A stretch of DNA of 64,000 nt from Beta vulgaris subsp. vulgaris (GCF_026745355.1 NC_079204.1:55000633-55064632); one strand, 5' to 3'. Positions 1 through 14,000 are shown, counted from the stretch's first letter. Program-made: numbers and translations. Notes: generated by a model not told the origin, from the sequence alone.

Positions 1-800
1 TTGTTTGGGTATGATATAATCTGGTAATTACTTGCAACATTTTATAATGTGGGTTTAAATTTCATTTACTGAATTAAGTTCTTGAATTATAAATGTCTTT
101 CATTTACTCAATTTAGTTCTGAATTTGGTTCTGGGTATTGTATCTTTTAATTTGATTGTTTTGGGTATGAATAATGTTGGTAATTTCCTTGCAATTTTAC
201 TTCACAATCTGGGTTTAAGTTTTATTTACTAAATTGAGTTCTTGAATTATAATTGTCTTTCGTTTAATCAATTTAGTTCTTGCATTTAGTTCTGGGTATT
301 GTATCTTGTAATTTGATTTTTTTTTGGATATGAATAATATGGTAATTTCCTTGCAATTTTACTTCACAATCTGGGTTTAAATTTTATTTACTAAATTAAG
401 TTCTGAATTTGGTTCTTGGTGTTGTAACTTCTAATTTGATTGTTTTTGGGTATGAATAATCTGGGTTTGAGTTTCATTTACTCAATTAAGTTCTTGATTT
501 ATAATTGTCTTTCATTTACTCTTTTTAGTTCTGAGTTTGGTTCTGGGTATTGTAACTTTTAATTTGATTGTTTTTGGGTATGAATAATCTGGTCATTGCT
601 TGCAGTGTTTCATAATCTGGGTTTGAGTTTCATTTACTCAATTAAGTTCTTGATTTGTGGTCGTCTTTCGTTTACTCAATCTAGTGCTGAATTTAGTTCA
701 GGGTATTGTATATTTTAATTTGACTGTTTTTGGGTACAAACAATTTGGTAATTGCTTGCAGTACTTCACAATCTGGATATGAATTTCACTGGATATTCAA
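1..800. repeat. Imperfect tandem repeat array, ~130-160 bp unit, upstream of the exportin-like gene
   Basis: A block starting near GGGTATGAATAATCTGGTAA and running through 'TTCATTTACTCAATTAAGTTC' type text recurs with starts near 6, 164, 327, 448, 577 and 732. The copies differ by substitutions and small indels; the copy at 448 is shorter. The array lies 5' of a probable acceptor (TTTCAG at about 998) before the first coding exon, so it probably sits in a leader intron or promoter. The small open frame at 730-942 is within it and is not a credible gene. Confidence 0.75.
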
Positions 801-2767
801 TCAAGAATTTAGAGATATTATTGGATTTGTTAGTTTTCTTTTCTTTTTATATCTGCACTGGGAAATTGCTACTGGGGATTTGGTTGGTGGCCTGGTGGTG
901 ATTGTTTTTTTGGGCATGTTGTTTCTTGAAGTTAAATTTTAAATATCATAATTGGATTGATATTTCTTTGATTTTTTTTTTTTTTTAAATATTTCAGGTT
1001 TGGAAATTACCGCGTTCAATTCAGGGAAACAAGAGACCACATTTGAATAATTACCTGCTGGTTGTCGTGCTTGCATACTTTAACTCTACATGGAAAATTT
1101 GGCAGTGCTGGAAGCATTGTGTGAGGGACTTTACAGCTCACACGACTCAGCCGAGCGAGCTAATGCTGAGAACATGTTCAAGCAGTTCTTTCAGGATCCC
1201 AACTTCATTTCGCAGTTGGAATACGTACTTGAAAATGCAAAAAATCCATATGCTGTTTATTTTGCTAGTTCAAGCTTGTTGAAGCATGTCACTGATAATA
1301 ATCCTCCTTCGCAGCTACAGCTTCAAATTCGTAATATTTTTTCCCATTTGATTATTCTGTACCTTGATTGCATTTGATATAATTTTACTTTTACGGTTAC
1401 TATCTCTTTTTCCATATTTTAGATTGCAGTTCCTACTGTTTTTTGCAAGGCAACTTTGAATATGATTCAATTCTCCGCCATATGGATGACATAAAATATA
1501 TGCAACAAAAAGTAAAGAAACTTGTTCACTCTGCTGTGAAATTAACCTCTGGGTGGAAAGGTTATGGGTCATCTCATTCACTCTGAATGACATGAAATTT
1601 GAGGATTAATTTATGCTTTGAGCCAATTCCATTGTAAAGGGACATTTTGAGATCTTGGCTTATTAAGTGTGACCGAGGATAGTAGAATTCAAGTCATGTG
1701 TTTTTTTTGGAGAAAATGCTATGAGCATGCAGTTCTCTCTATTAACCCTTGAAAGAAGGTTCCCTAAGTTTCCTTCTGTACCTTAAAAAAAGTAAATGAA
1801 GCTCTCTCTACTCTATACCCCCCCCCACTAGATTGAAACATTAGGTACTTGAATCCTCTCTGATATACTGCGTAATTGTATATTGACGATGTGTAAGCTT
1901 TGAAACTTTGTCCTCATATTTATTAATCTGACCTGTGTGACTTTGATCTGAAGGCAACCGTGTTATAAACTATCTGGCCACTAGAAGTGCTGATTTGGAG
2001 AATTTTGTAACGACTTCATTGATTCAACTTGTATGTCGATTGACAAAAATTGGTTGGTTTGGTGATGGTAAATTTCAAGAGTTCATTAGTGATTCTGTGA
2101 AGTTCTTGAATGAGGTTAGCGAACGTAACCCCTTGCAAGTATTTAAAAATGCTTATCTCAATCTTTAATCTCTTGAATAAATGTTCATGTGTTCCTCTGT
2201 TTGAGGAATCTGATATTTGAGCTATTCATTTCATCTCCTCTTTGTAGGCAGTAAGCATACAACATTACAACCTAGTTTTTTTGTCGTTTCTGCTCAGTTC
2301 CTTTTCCTTTTTCTTAGTGTTGAATGTTCTACAGAAGTTCATTGGATGTCAGTTTCTGATTAAGATGCTTTGAGTCTTACAAAATACAGTATGAAAAATG
2401 TCGCTTACAGAAAAAAAAGATCCTCAGACATGTTATTCACGATGAACTAATGATCCTTCCCCTTAAATGAAGGTTTGCCTTGCCTGGTTTTGGGGTCATT
2501 TGTATGATTTGAACAATGTTTTAAGCTGCTAGCAAGTGGCCATGTATTTTTGCCTCGCATGTACCATTTGTACGATGTGTTAGGTTGCTTTATGTGAACA
2601 TACCCTCTTTCCTCAAGTTGCAATTAAAGTTTTTGGTCATGATGTTATTGCTTTCCAATAATGTATGATTTGAACAATGTTTTAAGTTGCTTTATTTGCA
2701 GCCTGAATCCTCTTGTTATGCAATCGGTTTGAAGATGTTGAACCAGCTTGTGAGTGAGATGAATCAG

Positions 2768-4565
2768 GTAAGATAAAATTGCTTGTATAGATCTAGGGAA
2801 GGCGACTATTTTTTATTTTTCTCTTTATAAATTCATTTCCTGTATAGCCTACCTTTTGGCTACCCTTGAAATACGTAGTGTTTGGGAATGCGAGATGCTA
2901 GATGCCAGCGGAATGATCGGCCGGACACATGCTATGTCTGCTTTCGTGCCCATATTTAACTAACAAAATTAACAAAACCTAGATGTTAAAGATTTTATCC
3001 TCATATTACATTGTTATATCATCATAACCTTCACAAGCATCAGCTTCGTAATTTTCAGCCACTCAATTTCTCTTTTCCCTAATTTTCAATTCATTTCCTA
3101 ATATGATAAAGAATTTACAAGTTACCATTGCCACTATATAGTAGAGCTTGAATTAGGGAAGAACTTCTCAAGATTTTTGCAGCCTTTGCGCAAGATCATC
3201 AGTGAGAGTAGATCTAGGTCGAACGAGTGGAGGGAAGGAGGTTTGGTTCCAAAACCGGTAAAAAAGTGGCGGTGTAGCAAAACTCTCGGAGGTTATGGTC
3301 GACTAAAGTTTGGCAAGTGATTGGGCTTTGAGCTAGTGAAATTCAAATACGTAGTTCCAAATTTCTATTTACTGGTCAATACGTAGTTAACTGGTCATGT
3401 TTGATTTGTAGTTCCAAATTCCTATTCCAGATTTCAAATATTTAATCATCTAAACATATAAATTGACCGAATTCTAGAATTTCAAATGAATTTTTGGTTT
3501 CCAAACACACCACTAGGTCTTTGTTTGTGTAGGCAGATTACTGGAATTTACTGCATAACAGAAAAAGCTACATTGATGCTTTTAAACAAATCCTGCAGTT
3601 GTCTCGCTATGAGTTTTCCCTTTGGATAATTTACCAATTATTGGCATCAGGATCAATGATTTTGTTTTTGGTTGGCCTATGGCTGTGCGCCCTTTCGTAT
3701 TGAACATGCTACCCATTTGTATCATACATGTTACTTTCACTAATTGAGGCAGCTATCGCTGTAAAGCGATTAATTCTACCTAACCATCTCCCTTGTCAAA
3801 GATCAAGGCCTCGAATAGTCCATGTTCGGTTACAGTTTAGTCCATGTTCGGTTACAGTATAGTGGTATCATAGTGTTACTGAAGTGGAACTTTATGCTTT
3901 ATGGTGTAGTTGTATTCTTTACAACGTATTGCAATTGAAGAGAATTCTGAGATGAGGTGGGGGTGGGTCCAACCCTGACCTTTCATATTCTTAGCAATCA
4001 AATAAGATTTCTTGTTCATTATATGATGATTTTGTAACTTTTCATATATACAATGGAATAGAGCCACTTTCAGGCCCTTATGAAATGAGGCAAGGACTGA
4101 AGGCGCTACTAAAATGTTCCGGGAGTAATGAATTGAAGCTTCGAGCTCAGTTAATTCATGTTCATATTGGATGTTGTACTCTGTGATCGAGTTGACAATT
4201 CCAGAACTTGAATGATAAATCCGGTTCAATTCATGGAAATTAATTGTCTCTATCCATATCTGTGCTTGTAGTTTGAGTGTGATCTTTTCTGTTTTCTCAG
4301 CCTCAGTATATATGTCTCACTCTGGTTTTTGTAGTTTTTCAACTGTCAACTTGTATCTGCCACCCCTTTTTGCCACAGTTACAGTTGCTATATTGCTATC
4401 ATAGATTTAGTCGTATATTCCATGTCACCATATCATGGGGAAAATACAATAATTTTATTAAGGATTGATGTTTGCTGTTGAAGATTGATTGATATGATTG
4501 CGTCCTTCTTCAATTGCTTTAACTTCTTTTTACTGATTGGTGCTTCAAACTCTTTCCAATAACAG
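2768..4565 (+). other. Intron 3 of the exportin-like locus
   Basis: Runs from a GTAAGA donor after MNQ to a CAACAG acceptor. It contains no open frame with recognisable similarity. A short direct duplication (AGTCCATGTTCGGTTACAG) occurs near 3818-3857. The minus-strand open frame at 3876-4229 resembles nothing I recognise and looks like chance. Confidence 0.5.
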
Positions 4566-6559
4566 CAAACTCCAGGATTTTCTGTAATACAACATCGGAA
4601 GGTGTCAACCAAGTTCATAGATCAGGCACTTCTTGAAATTTATTCAATATCCGTTACATCATTGATTGGAGTAATAAATAATGGTAACCAGCAAGATACT
4701 TTTTTAGTGATTCTTTCCAATTCTTCATATAGAATCTATTCTTCGACCCTCCTAAGAGTTTCTGGGTATGTAGCTCAACAGAAGTTGCAGGAGTTGGCTC
4801 TTTCACTTTCTCTGCAATGTTTATCTTTTGATTTTATGGAAACGTCAGATAATGGAAGTTCGGATGATGTTAGTGCAATTCAGGTACTTCTAAACCATGG
4901 AAAGTGATATCGTTACTATTTACTCTGAAAAAAATATGCTATCCAGCATCTTCTCTCCTAACCATTTTTCAATGGGGTGACAGATATATTTTAACTATTA
5001 TGACTATCATGCTGGCACCAGTCCTCCTGTTTCAAAATTAGTGAGTACCACACTTCTCCCTGTGGTTGGTCTGAAGGAATAGAAAACGGGTTAACTTGAG
5101 TAAGAATACTTCAGATACTTTTTAGTGGGAATGTCAAAGTTACTTTTTGGGTCCATTCTCAAAATTCTATTTTCTGGCAGTTAATTTATTAGAAGAGCTT
5201 ATGAGATATTTCTTGTAAGCTTTAAATCTTAATGAAAGATGACAAAGTTAACTTTAGTATGATATGTTAGTTAATTTCTGTTCCATTCTTTGAGCTATTT
5301 CTGCGATAGTTTGTGAATTCCTGCTCTCTTATCCTCCTTCAAGGTTCTGCACTCTGTAGCCTTAGATGTAACTTGCCTGCTTAGAAACTATTTGGTTACC
5401 AGTGTTCTTATATTTTTGCATCATATACCTTGTCTATATCTGGGCCGAGGGATGTTTGGTTAGGAGGAGTGTATAGACATGGGTTTAAATTTCTTCAAGA
5501 TGTAACAAGCTGGTAGAGAGAGAGGTCAAGGGTTCCAGAGTAGTGCTTGGGAGATATAAAATGTAGATATATATCTCAATACTCGTCCAAACAAATTTTC
5601 TCGGAGCCAAAATTTAACCAAATGCCACTTGAGTTGTCTAAGGCCTTCGCCCTTCGACCCTGGATAATAACAAGATGAAGCATATTCGTAGAAATTGATG
5701 CCATAAATATATTACTGAATTGGGGGGATGTAATATATGGTTGAGGCCCATTCCTTGTTGTCGTGTAACTTCATTCTTAACAAATAAGTTCTCACATCTC
5801 TCTGATATTTACATTATTGTATATTGTTCATGCAATGCACAAACATAGTGGAGGTCAATGTGTATTTGATGGACCCTCTTGAATCGTGATCATCTTAAGG
5901 ATTGGGTTCTGACTAGTGCTTTTATGCATGTTTATGGTGGAAATTGTGTATTTATTGATTCTCTCGATGTTCTCGTCTTTATATTGTTTTTTGCTTGTCA
6001 ATTGCACGGACAATGTTTAGCATTTGCTGATAATCCCACAGTTCTTCTTGATTTGAAGCAGTGCTATCTGCCTTTCAGAGTGAGAGTGCCGATCACTCTC
6101 TAACTTTAATATGTTGACAAGTGTATATTACCTCAACAAAAATTTCTTGAGAAACAAAATGAAATTTTGGAGAAGTAGACATTTCTCATTAAATCTGGGA
6201 TTGCACTCCTTAATGCGGGTGCACATAGTCTCAGGTAACTTAAGGAAGGACATTTTGTTCACCAGTTGAAGATCCCAAATCTTTGTATTATAAGAACCTC
6301 CTTGAAGTCCTTTGTTTTTATATGCCCATCTTTCGCCTGAGAGGAAGCCAAATGAAAAAGATGTTGGGTACTTTAGTCAATGACCACAGATTTACCATCA
6401 GTGATGGAATTAAGCTGTTGGGGCCACGTGATGATGAGGTCAAGGGTTCCATACTAACCACTTCTTTCACCATGTCTATATTTTTTGAATTTCGGCCCAA
6501 TTCATCAACCCAAACCTTAGGAAATCCCTCCTAAATTTGTATTAGGTGCTGCGAAATTC

Positions 6560-7160
6560 TCTTACCTCATGGGCTCAACACTCCACATACCTTCCACCAG
6601 CCTTCCAACTTACAAAACCAATATTCTTTTAAGCTGAACTTTCCACCCACTTTTCCCACCAACAAAACACCACCTCCAAGACCAAATGTACAAGTACTCA
6701 CCAATGAGGAGCTTGAATGCCAGTGGAAGCCGGGCATCAATTTTCGACAAGAGACAGTCAAAAACTGTCGAGGCCGAGAATTCAACGCTGATTACTATCC
6801 ACCTTGAGGACAAGGTGGAAGTTTGGGCGGCCGGTAGTGCTATGAACTGATATTTTAGGGGGATGATAATTTAGGTTTTATCTTAATGAGTAGCTTGGGA
6901 AATAAGCTAGGTAGTTATGCTAAGGAAATTACTCTATATATAGGGTTAATTAGAGAGATAGGGGTATGTTGAAAATTGTTAAGAAAAATTGGGTGAGCTT
7001 TTTAAGTTCAATGGGAGAGAACAAGCCTCTCGAAAGCTTGTAACTATCATTTTATATTGCTGTAATTTCTGTTTTTCAATAAAAAACTCATTTTCTTCCT
7101 TAATTTCTGCCATTAAAGTGTCCAAGCTATGTCAGTTCATAGCAGTGTGACCAGGGGAAG
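6560..7160 (+). mobile_element. Decayed Ty3/gypsy 3' end with LTR-like sequence inside an intron
   Basis: At 6800-6820 there is CCTTGAGGACAAGGTGG, the text commonly found at the 3' end of plant gypsy pol just before the polypurine tract. It is followed by AGGGGGATGATAA (about 6858-6870) and an LTR-like stretch with CTCTATATATAGGG (about 6930) and CAATAAAAAACTC (about 7077). No second LTR or TSD was found. It lies in the 5041-7634 intron of the exportin-like locus and partly explains its length. Confidence 0.45.
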
Positions 7161-7758
7161 GATTGCTGGCTTGCTGCCTAGCAATTTAATGCAACATTTG
7201 TTCATATCTTCGTACATCTGTGTACAGTGTATCATATATATATTTGGCAGACAGTAATATGCCTTCAACAGTTTTTATGCGGAGCTTAGAAAGCTCAAGA
7301 ATTTGTGCGCTTATGTACTTTCTTTGAATACCAGTTTGTCTTACATCTTCCTTTTCCTGAAAGGTATAATTAGAATCCTGCTGCCTAGCAGAAGTACAGG
7401 TTTTGTCAAATATTTATGAACAATTTTTGTCCACTGATTTAAACTGGAATTAGGTTGACAAACAAATATTTCACTGTTTATTTCATGTTGCCTCACCTTT
7501 TTTTCACTTCATTTTAGTTTTAAAAATTGGTGTATGTTTGATGAGCAGATTGGGAACTGGTATAAATTAATTTTTATGTACATGTGAGATAATTTTATAT
7601 TTTTGACCCTGATAGCTCAACATTTTCTGTTAAGGCTTTGGAGTGTCTTGGACGCTTGACACTGGTTAGAAGATCCTTGTTTACAAGCTATGGCACACGT
7701 GGGGAGTTCTTAACTGCATTGATGATGGGCACTAAGTATATCATGCAAACAGAATATG

Positions 7759-9180
7759 GTTAGTTTGTCAACCAATTGTTCCAAGTTTTCATGTTTTCTT
7801 TCACTTCATATATAGGTTCTTTATATTTATTTTGACCTGCAGCCGGAAAATTGCTTAGGTGACTTTGGTCCATCACTCGGAACCGTGTTGTATTGGGGAT
7901 GCACTCATGTATTTTCTTTTATACTCGTAGTCATACTTCCCTTATTAGAGGGATAGGAGCCATATAGGGTTATGGGGTTTCTCATGCTTGCCACACTGTT
8001 GAAATGAATGAAAAGGAACCTCACTTTCATCACAGAGATAGCTGTCTGCCACCAGCACAAATGACCATTTCTGCTGTTCCTTTCCTCTCTTCTTTCCCCA
8101 AGTATGACCCCAACCACTGCTGTATGAACCTCCAACCGTGCAGCCTCTTCTCTTCCCTTCCTGAGTACAGGCATCACTCCCCCACTTCTCATTTTCGTCG
8201 GTACCCCATGCTTCATCTGCAACTATTACTGTCACCAACTCACCATGCTATCTTAATTGCCCAAAGATCAACATTTAAAGGGGTAAAGAGGAGAGGGGAG
8301 CAGGGGGAGAGAATGACAGTACCTGGGATGTACCCTGTGAAGGTGTGTGCCACCCGATAGTGCTTGTAATTGAATAAATTATATTCCGGTAAGGAGGTAA
8401 GTTTATATTATGATTTACACATATATTTGATATTTCAATATCATAAATTGATAACAAAGTCCATTGTGGCTTTAAATTGAAATTGAGGTAGTACTAATCT
8501 AGAGTTATTTATACTTGAAATCTTTTTTCTATTGCGACACTTCCCATTAATGGAAGTTCAGTATCCATTCCAACATTACTAAAAAATTTATATACCTCTC
8601 TCTTGTAACATGGGTCCCTCTGTTTATCTGTTTTTATCTCTTTCCTCTTCACATGGCCTCGTCGAAAAGTGCGCCAACCTTCAATCTTGCAATTAAAAAA
8701 ATATGGAGGAGGTATACAGTTGCAGAAATTATGCAAGTCAGGATGCTGTTGAATTCTTCCCGTTTGGAAGATACAATAATATCCACTACTCCTAAATACC
8801 TTGGTTCTTTAGGACTCTTATATGAAGCATAATTATGAATGATTACTTTAATCAACTTACAAGATTTAATTTCTCAGGGTCTCTTTAAGAAATGTAGAGC
8901 CAGAGTTCACATATTTAGTTCTATATATCCTGCTATAGTACAAAGAGGACTGTAATTTTAGTCCATAGTGTGATTTAGCAAAGAGGTTTAGTGAGGAGGT
9001 TAAAGGACAGAAGTGTCAAATTTATAATGATAAATTGACAAATATATGTGGGATGCCAAGGGAGGCAGAAGTGTGAAAATATGTAGAAATGGTTGAAGGT
9101 GTTTGATGAGAGAGAAAGATGTGTTTGAGAGTGTGAGTGTGAGGTGTAACACTCTAAAATTGTAGCCACATTTTTCATTC
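7759..9180. other. No gene recognised; possible decayed continuation of the exportin-like locus
   Basis: Searched by eye for the next exportin-7 exon (motifs around CRLLGRFRxNYQLSELV and SLQSWQWASSSVYYLL) without success. The overlapping open frames at 7905-8360 are on both strands, low in complexity and similar to nothing known to me. No transposon ends identified. Confidence 0.4.
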
Positions 9181-9239
9181 ATCAAAGATTCACGCTATCT
9201 TTCTTTTGATGAAGAGAGAGGAGATTGTGGTGGAGGAAG

Positions 9240-10640
9240 AGAGGAGATTTGAGTTTTTTTTTCATTAGTAAAAGTAATCCCTTATAATTACAAAAGTAAC
9301 CTCCAATTCAGTAAAAATAACATTTTATAATGATAAAAAACAACCCTTACTTTCAGTAATAATAACCTTTTATAATTACAAAAAGTAACCCATATTTACT
9401 GTAGAAGTAACCCTTTATAATTACAAAAGTAACCCCTTATAATTACAAAAGGTAATCTCCATTTAATGTAGAAGTAACCCCTTATAATTAAAAAGTAACC
9501 CCTTATAATTACAAAAGTAGCACCTACTTTTAGTAGGAGTAACTCATGAACATTACAAAAAGTAACCCCTAATTGTAGTAAAAGTAACCCCTAGTTATAG
9601 TAAAAGTAATCCCATTACAGTTACAAAAAGTAACTTATACTTTCAGTAAAAGTAACCCCTATTTATAGTAAAAGTAACCCCTATTTATAGTAAAAGTAAC
9701 CCTTATAGGTACAAAAGTAACCTATACTTACAGTAAAAGTAACCCCTTAGCATTATAAAAAGTAATCCCTAGTGTCAGTAAAATAACCCCTTAGTATTCG
9801 ATAAAGTAATCTCTAATTCACTAAAAGTAACACTTTAGCATTGAAAAGCAACGCGTTTTACTTTTTATGAAGAAATAAGATTACTTTATATATATAATGG
9901 GGATACTTTTTATGAACTAATTAATGGGCTACTTGTACATTTATTATGGTTATTTTTTATAAATATTTCAAGCTATTATATAATAATTGGGTTTACTTTT
10001 GTGAACATATGATGTCACTCGAACAAATAAATAAGATTACTTATACATTTAATTAAGGTTACTTTTATTAACTAATGAGATTACTTTTATAATATAATGG
10101 GTCATTTGAAAATATATATGAGGGTTACTTGTAGAATAAAATGAGTTACTCGTATGATAAAACAATGATACAAATAATAATAGTTACTTATTATGGAGTA
10201 ATAGGCTCCTCGTATTATAAAATAAGAAAAAAAAATACGGGAAATAAGAGGAGAGAGAAAATAGGAAAAAAATAGGGGAAATAAGAGGAGAGAGAAAATG
10301 AGGCAAAAAAATAGGAAAAATGAGAGACATTAAAGAGAAAAAAGAAGAAAAAAGAAAGAGTTTACAAAAAAAAAATGAGAGAAGGGGGGGGGGGAGTGCT
10401 TGAGAGAAGGGGATGGGAATTAATGGTAAAATTCTAGAGGAAATAAGAGGAGAAAGAAAATAGGAAAAAAAAAATAGGGGAAATAAGAGGAGAGAGAAAA
10501 TGAGGCAAAAAAATAGGACAAAATGAGAGAAGAGAAAAAAAGAAAGAAAGAGTTTTAAAAAAAAAAATGAGAGAAAAAGGGAAAGGGGCGTGACAACATG
10601 AGAGAAGGGGAGGGGTTAGTTAGAGGAAGGGGGGTGGCCA
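9240..10640. repeat. GTAAC-motif repeat element with purine-rich tail
   Basis: From about 9255 to 9850 the + strand carries dozens of AAAAGTAACCCCTTATAATT-type units spaced 15-30 bp. From about 9850 to 10200 the motif occurs in reverse complement (GGTTACTTTT), giving a loose large inverted organisation. A purine-rich segment follows (10205-10600), in which a ~150-200 bp block with AATAAGAGGAGAGAGAAAAT is repeated (about 10230-10340 and 10440-10530), with a G run near 10385. Similar motifs recur at 20.2-20.75 kb and 31.4-31.9 kb. No coding sequence; exact ends not determined. Confidence 0.7.
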
Positions 10641-11033
10641 CACTATTAGTTGAAGGTGTGGCCCGCCTCTATAAAAAGTTTGTGAAATTTCTAATATCTT
10701 ATGTCTTGATTTTTCTAAATCACATATTATTAGATATTTTACAAGATATTTCTAAACTATCTTTAAGATACATTAGACATCTAGATTTTTCTAAATTAAC
10801 CTTCAATAAAGACTAAAGGGTTAGAGTCAATTTTATAAGGCTTGTATTGGATAGGATTATTATAGGACCAATAAAATAACCCGGACCGATCCGTCCAATA
10901 ACTAGGTTTAAGAACCAATATCAATCTGTTTTTCGATTCCGTAAATATATATTTGTTATATTCAATTCTACGGCGCATATTTCATCTGATAAATCCATGA
11001 TTGCGATTTAAGCATAGTGGTGATCAGCGGTGA

Positions 11034-14000
11034 TTGATACTCACTTTAGAATTTTCGAATTTCACCTTGGCTTATTACTATTTTGTTACGAAATTGTATG
11101 TAGGCTTGCACAACCAAGATTCAGAATCAATTAATATGTATAGCAAGGTCGATATTAATGAAGAAAGAAAGAAGATACTGATCGAATTGCAAGAGGAGTT
11201 ATTAGAAGAGCCGAAACTCTATTGTTCTCTATTTGGAGGTGATTATGAATTTGAGAAAGACACAATAGTTCAATTATGGATGGCTGGAGGGTTTTTGAAC
11301 AATGTGCAGATTGAAGAAGGCTTTTTAAAGAGATCCGACATGGATGGGGAGCTTATGAAGCAGATGCAAATGGAAGATGCTGGTAACTTATGTTTTGAGA
11401 TTCTTGAGAAGCATGAGTACCTCTTACCTTCAAGACTTGACATTTCATCAGGGAAAATGATGTACAAAAGTAACCCTGACAAAACTGAGGCTTCTTTCGT
11501 TGAGACGCAAAGTCATGATCTTTATTCCCAATTGATCAAAGAACAAAGTTCAGATTGTGCTCCACCTATAAAGTCTCGCCATGTCTCAGTGTTGGTTGAT
11601 CGTATCAATGAAACAACTTTCACGACATTAAAAAAAATTGATGGATTGAGGACACTTCTATTCCTCCGTAATTACGGTTCTTCACTCAAACAGATACCAT
11701 CTGGAGTTTTTTTAGCTCTTAAATCTTTGCAAGCATTGGATTTGAGTGGAAGTGAGATAACTCAGCTGCCAAGCTCCATACAGTATTTGACACTGCTACG
11801 CTATCTTGATCTTTCATACACACCAATTGAAAGGTTACCGGATTCTATAGGTTGCCTTCACGAGCTACAAACCTTGAAACTTAAAGGATGCAAACATCTT
11901 TGTGAGCTTCCCAAAGGTATGGGAAAATTAACCAACCTTCGCCATTTGTACTTTGATGTTCTTGGCCAGTTGAGTTACATGCCTAGAAGCTTAGGAGCCC
12001 TTACTGAGCTTCGCACCCTTTCGGCATTTCTTGTGGACGATAGAGATGGTTGCAACATTAACGAGTTGAAGGGTTTGAATAACCTCAGTGGTTTCTTTTG
12101 CCTCTCCGGATTGGAGAATGTACCTTCAGACTCGGTTGATGATGGTCTTTTAAGGGATAAAAAGGGCCTTACTCAGTTGCATTTAAGATGGGATCGTCTT
12201 AGAGATAAAAATTATGGTGACCACACTCAAGTAATTCAAAAGCTCCAGCCTCACTCATGCTTACAGGAGTTGGAGATGTATTGTTACCCTGGCTCCCAGC
12301 TCCCAATTTGGATGGGCAAGAAATACGAGCTCGAGAAGCTTGTTCGTATTGTCCTATTTGAATGTGAAAACAATGAGCTCGACATATCTCTTGGAGCGCT
12401 ACCGAATCTCGAGTATCTTGAAATTGTTCAAATGAATAATGTGTCGAAGATCGATAATAATGTTCTACGTGGAGATGATAATGTTGCATTTCCTAAGTTG
12501 GAGACGCTAATTATTGACGGTATGTCTAGTTTGGAAGGATGGGAACGAACAAAAAGTTGTGATTTTCCAGCCCTTTCTACGCTCGTGATCAAGCAATGTC
12601 CAAAGTTGGCTACACTTCCATTCCTCCCATACCTGCATTGCTTGAAACATGCGGAGATAAGCCGTTGCGAAATTTTTGAATCAGTACCCCATACTACGAA
12701 AGAGACTCTGATTATCAATCGTTGTTCGATTTTAGAGAAGAGCTGCTCAAAGGGAAGTACAGATTGGGAGAGTATACGGAAAGTGCCCAATATCTGGATT
12801 AATCATGAAGATCCCCGCACATTGAATGAAGACGATACACAGAATGATAGCGAGGGTACAGGTAATTCTTTAAGTTAAATTATGGCTCTTACATTCTATG
12901 TACGACAATGTTTTCTTATATAATAATGATATAGTGAAAAATAGGTAGTCAAGTTGGAGTTTGTTACATTCATCTCACGTGTGTAGTTTTCCATTTCAAA
13001 AATTATATAATTGAAGATAATAATAATTAAAATGACATATTAAAAATTGTAAAAAATGCAAGTGTTGTATTATTTTTAGGAATATTTTCAACGGTAAAAT
13101 TAAATTCAGGCTTTTTCCTTTTTAGTAGCCAAACATAATTTCAATTTTCAATGGTAACCGTGCATGTATGGTTATACTTAAGAAATTAGTATTAACAATA
13201 TTTAATTTTGTTATATGCAATTGCTAAAGGGTTGTATTCAAACTAAGTATTTTAGCGTATAGATAGACATAACTTCCCTTTTAAAAAATCATATTCTCAT
13301 TCATATCTTTCTATATACGGGAATGAAATAAGTTTTTAATGAACCACAAAGGAAAGTCAGCTTTTTTAAGGAAATTATGTCATTCGTTCTAGTCTATAAA
13401 ACCTTAATTAGTTTATAAAGAACCCTTTTACTAATTCTTTATAACAACAAATGGCTATTCATACCACTCTCTCAAGTATAATCATAAACTTGGGGTTAAT
13501 TACCTTACCATTAAGAATTAAAATTAAATTTGAACACGAAACAGGAAAAGTCAAAATGCAGGATTACCATTGAGAATTTCCCTTAATTTTATACGAAGAA
13601 GGTTTAATTTTATTAAAGCTATTGTTACTTTTTCACATGTAGACCACGCTAAATCTTCTTTATTATTACTTTTTCACTTCCTCTTTAATCCAAACGTATA
13701 CAAAGTGAGTACAAATGGGGGAGGGGGGAGAGATAGAGAATGTACCCTTTGGTACTCCCTCTCTCCTATACATATATGCCACAAATTTTAATTTCGAAAT
13801 TTTCACCAAATGTCTCCGAGTAATTTCTTTTTACACTAAATACCCTCTAACCTTCTAAAGTTCACCATGTACTTCCCAATTTCTTAAAAACTCACTATAT
13901 GTCGTTAATGACTAACGAATGTAAGTCTTTTTAATCATTAATCCTTAATCCTGTTACGAAATCTTGATTTACCTTTGTATGACCTACTTACCTTAATTGA

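Larger units (their letters stand above)
999..7758 (+). pseudogene. Exportin-7/RanBP17-like transport receptor, 5' part only (seven coding exons)
   Basis: Coding exons inferred from family similarity and splice sites: 1090-1330, 1954-2138, 2702-2767, 4566-4683, 4774-4883, 4984-5040 and 7635-7758. Phases agree throughout and give about 300 residues. It starts MENLAVLEALCEGLYSS and contains KIGWFGDGKFQEFISDSVKF, LQELALSLSLQCLSFDF, a serine/aspartate stretch and ALECLGRLTLVRRSLF, which match the N-terminal HEAT repeats of exportin-7 in order. The family is a Ran-GTP-dependent karyopherin carrying cargo through nuclear pores and is usually about 1,050 residues. The conserved ~16-residue segment between exons 5 and 6 (with an invariant Trp) is missing; 4884-4983 contains a weak TCTAAACCATGGAAA remnant. 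The last exon ends at a GTTAGT donor, and no later exons were recognised before the next gene at 11 kb. Probably a truncated duplicate. The start is the family-conserved Met; 999-1089 would be 5' UTR. Confidence 0.72.

Noticed and set aside
3876..4229. 117-codon minus-strand open frame in the exportin intron
   Set aside because: No recognisable domain, antisense to an intron, and of a length expected by chance.
6567..6813. Overlapping minus-strand frames rich in Gly, Val and Trp
   Set aside because: They are antisense to a pyrimidine-rich stretch preceding the gypsy remnant; no known family.
7905..8360. Overlapping frames of ~100 residues on both strands
   Set aside because: Same DNA open on both strands, no homology seen, no splice or promoter context.
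9240..10200. CRISPR-like array
   Set aside because: Units are short, degenerate, without uniform spacers, and the genome is a plant.
12199..12790. Minus-strand frames inside the short NLR gene
   Set aside because: Shadows of the LRR coding strand.
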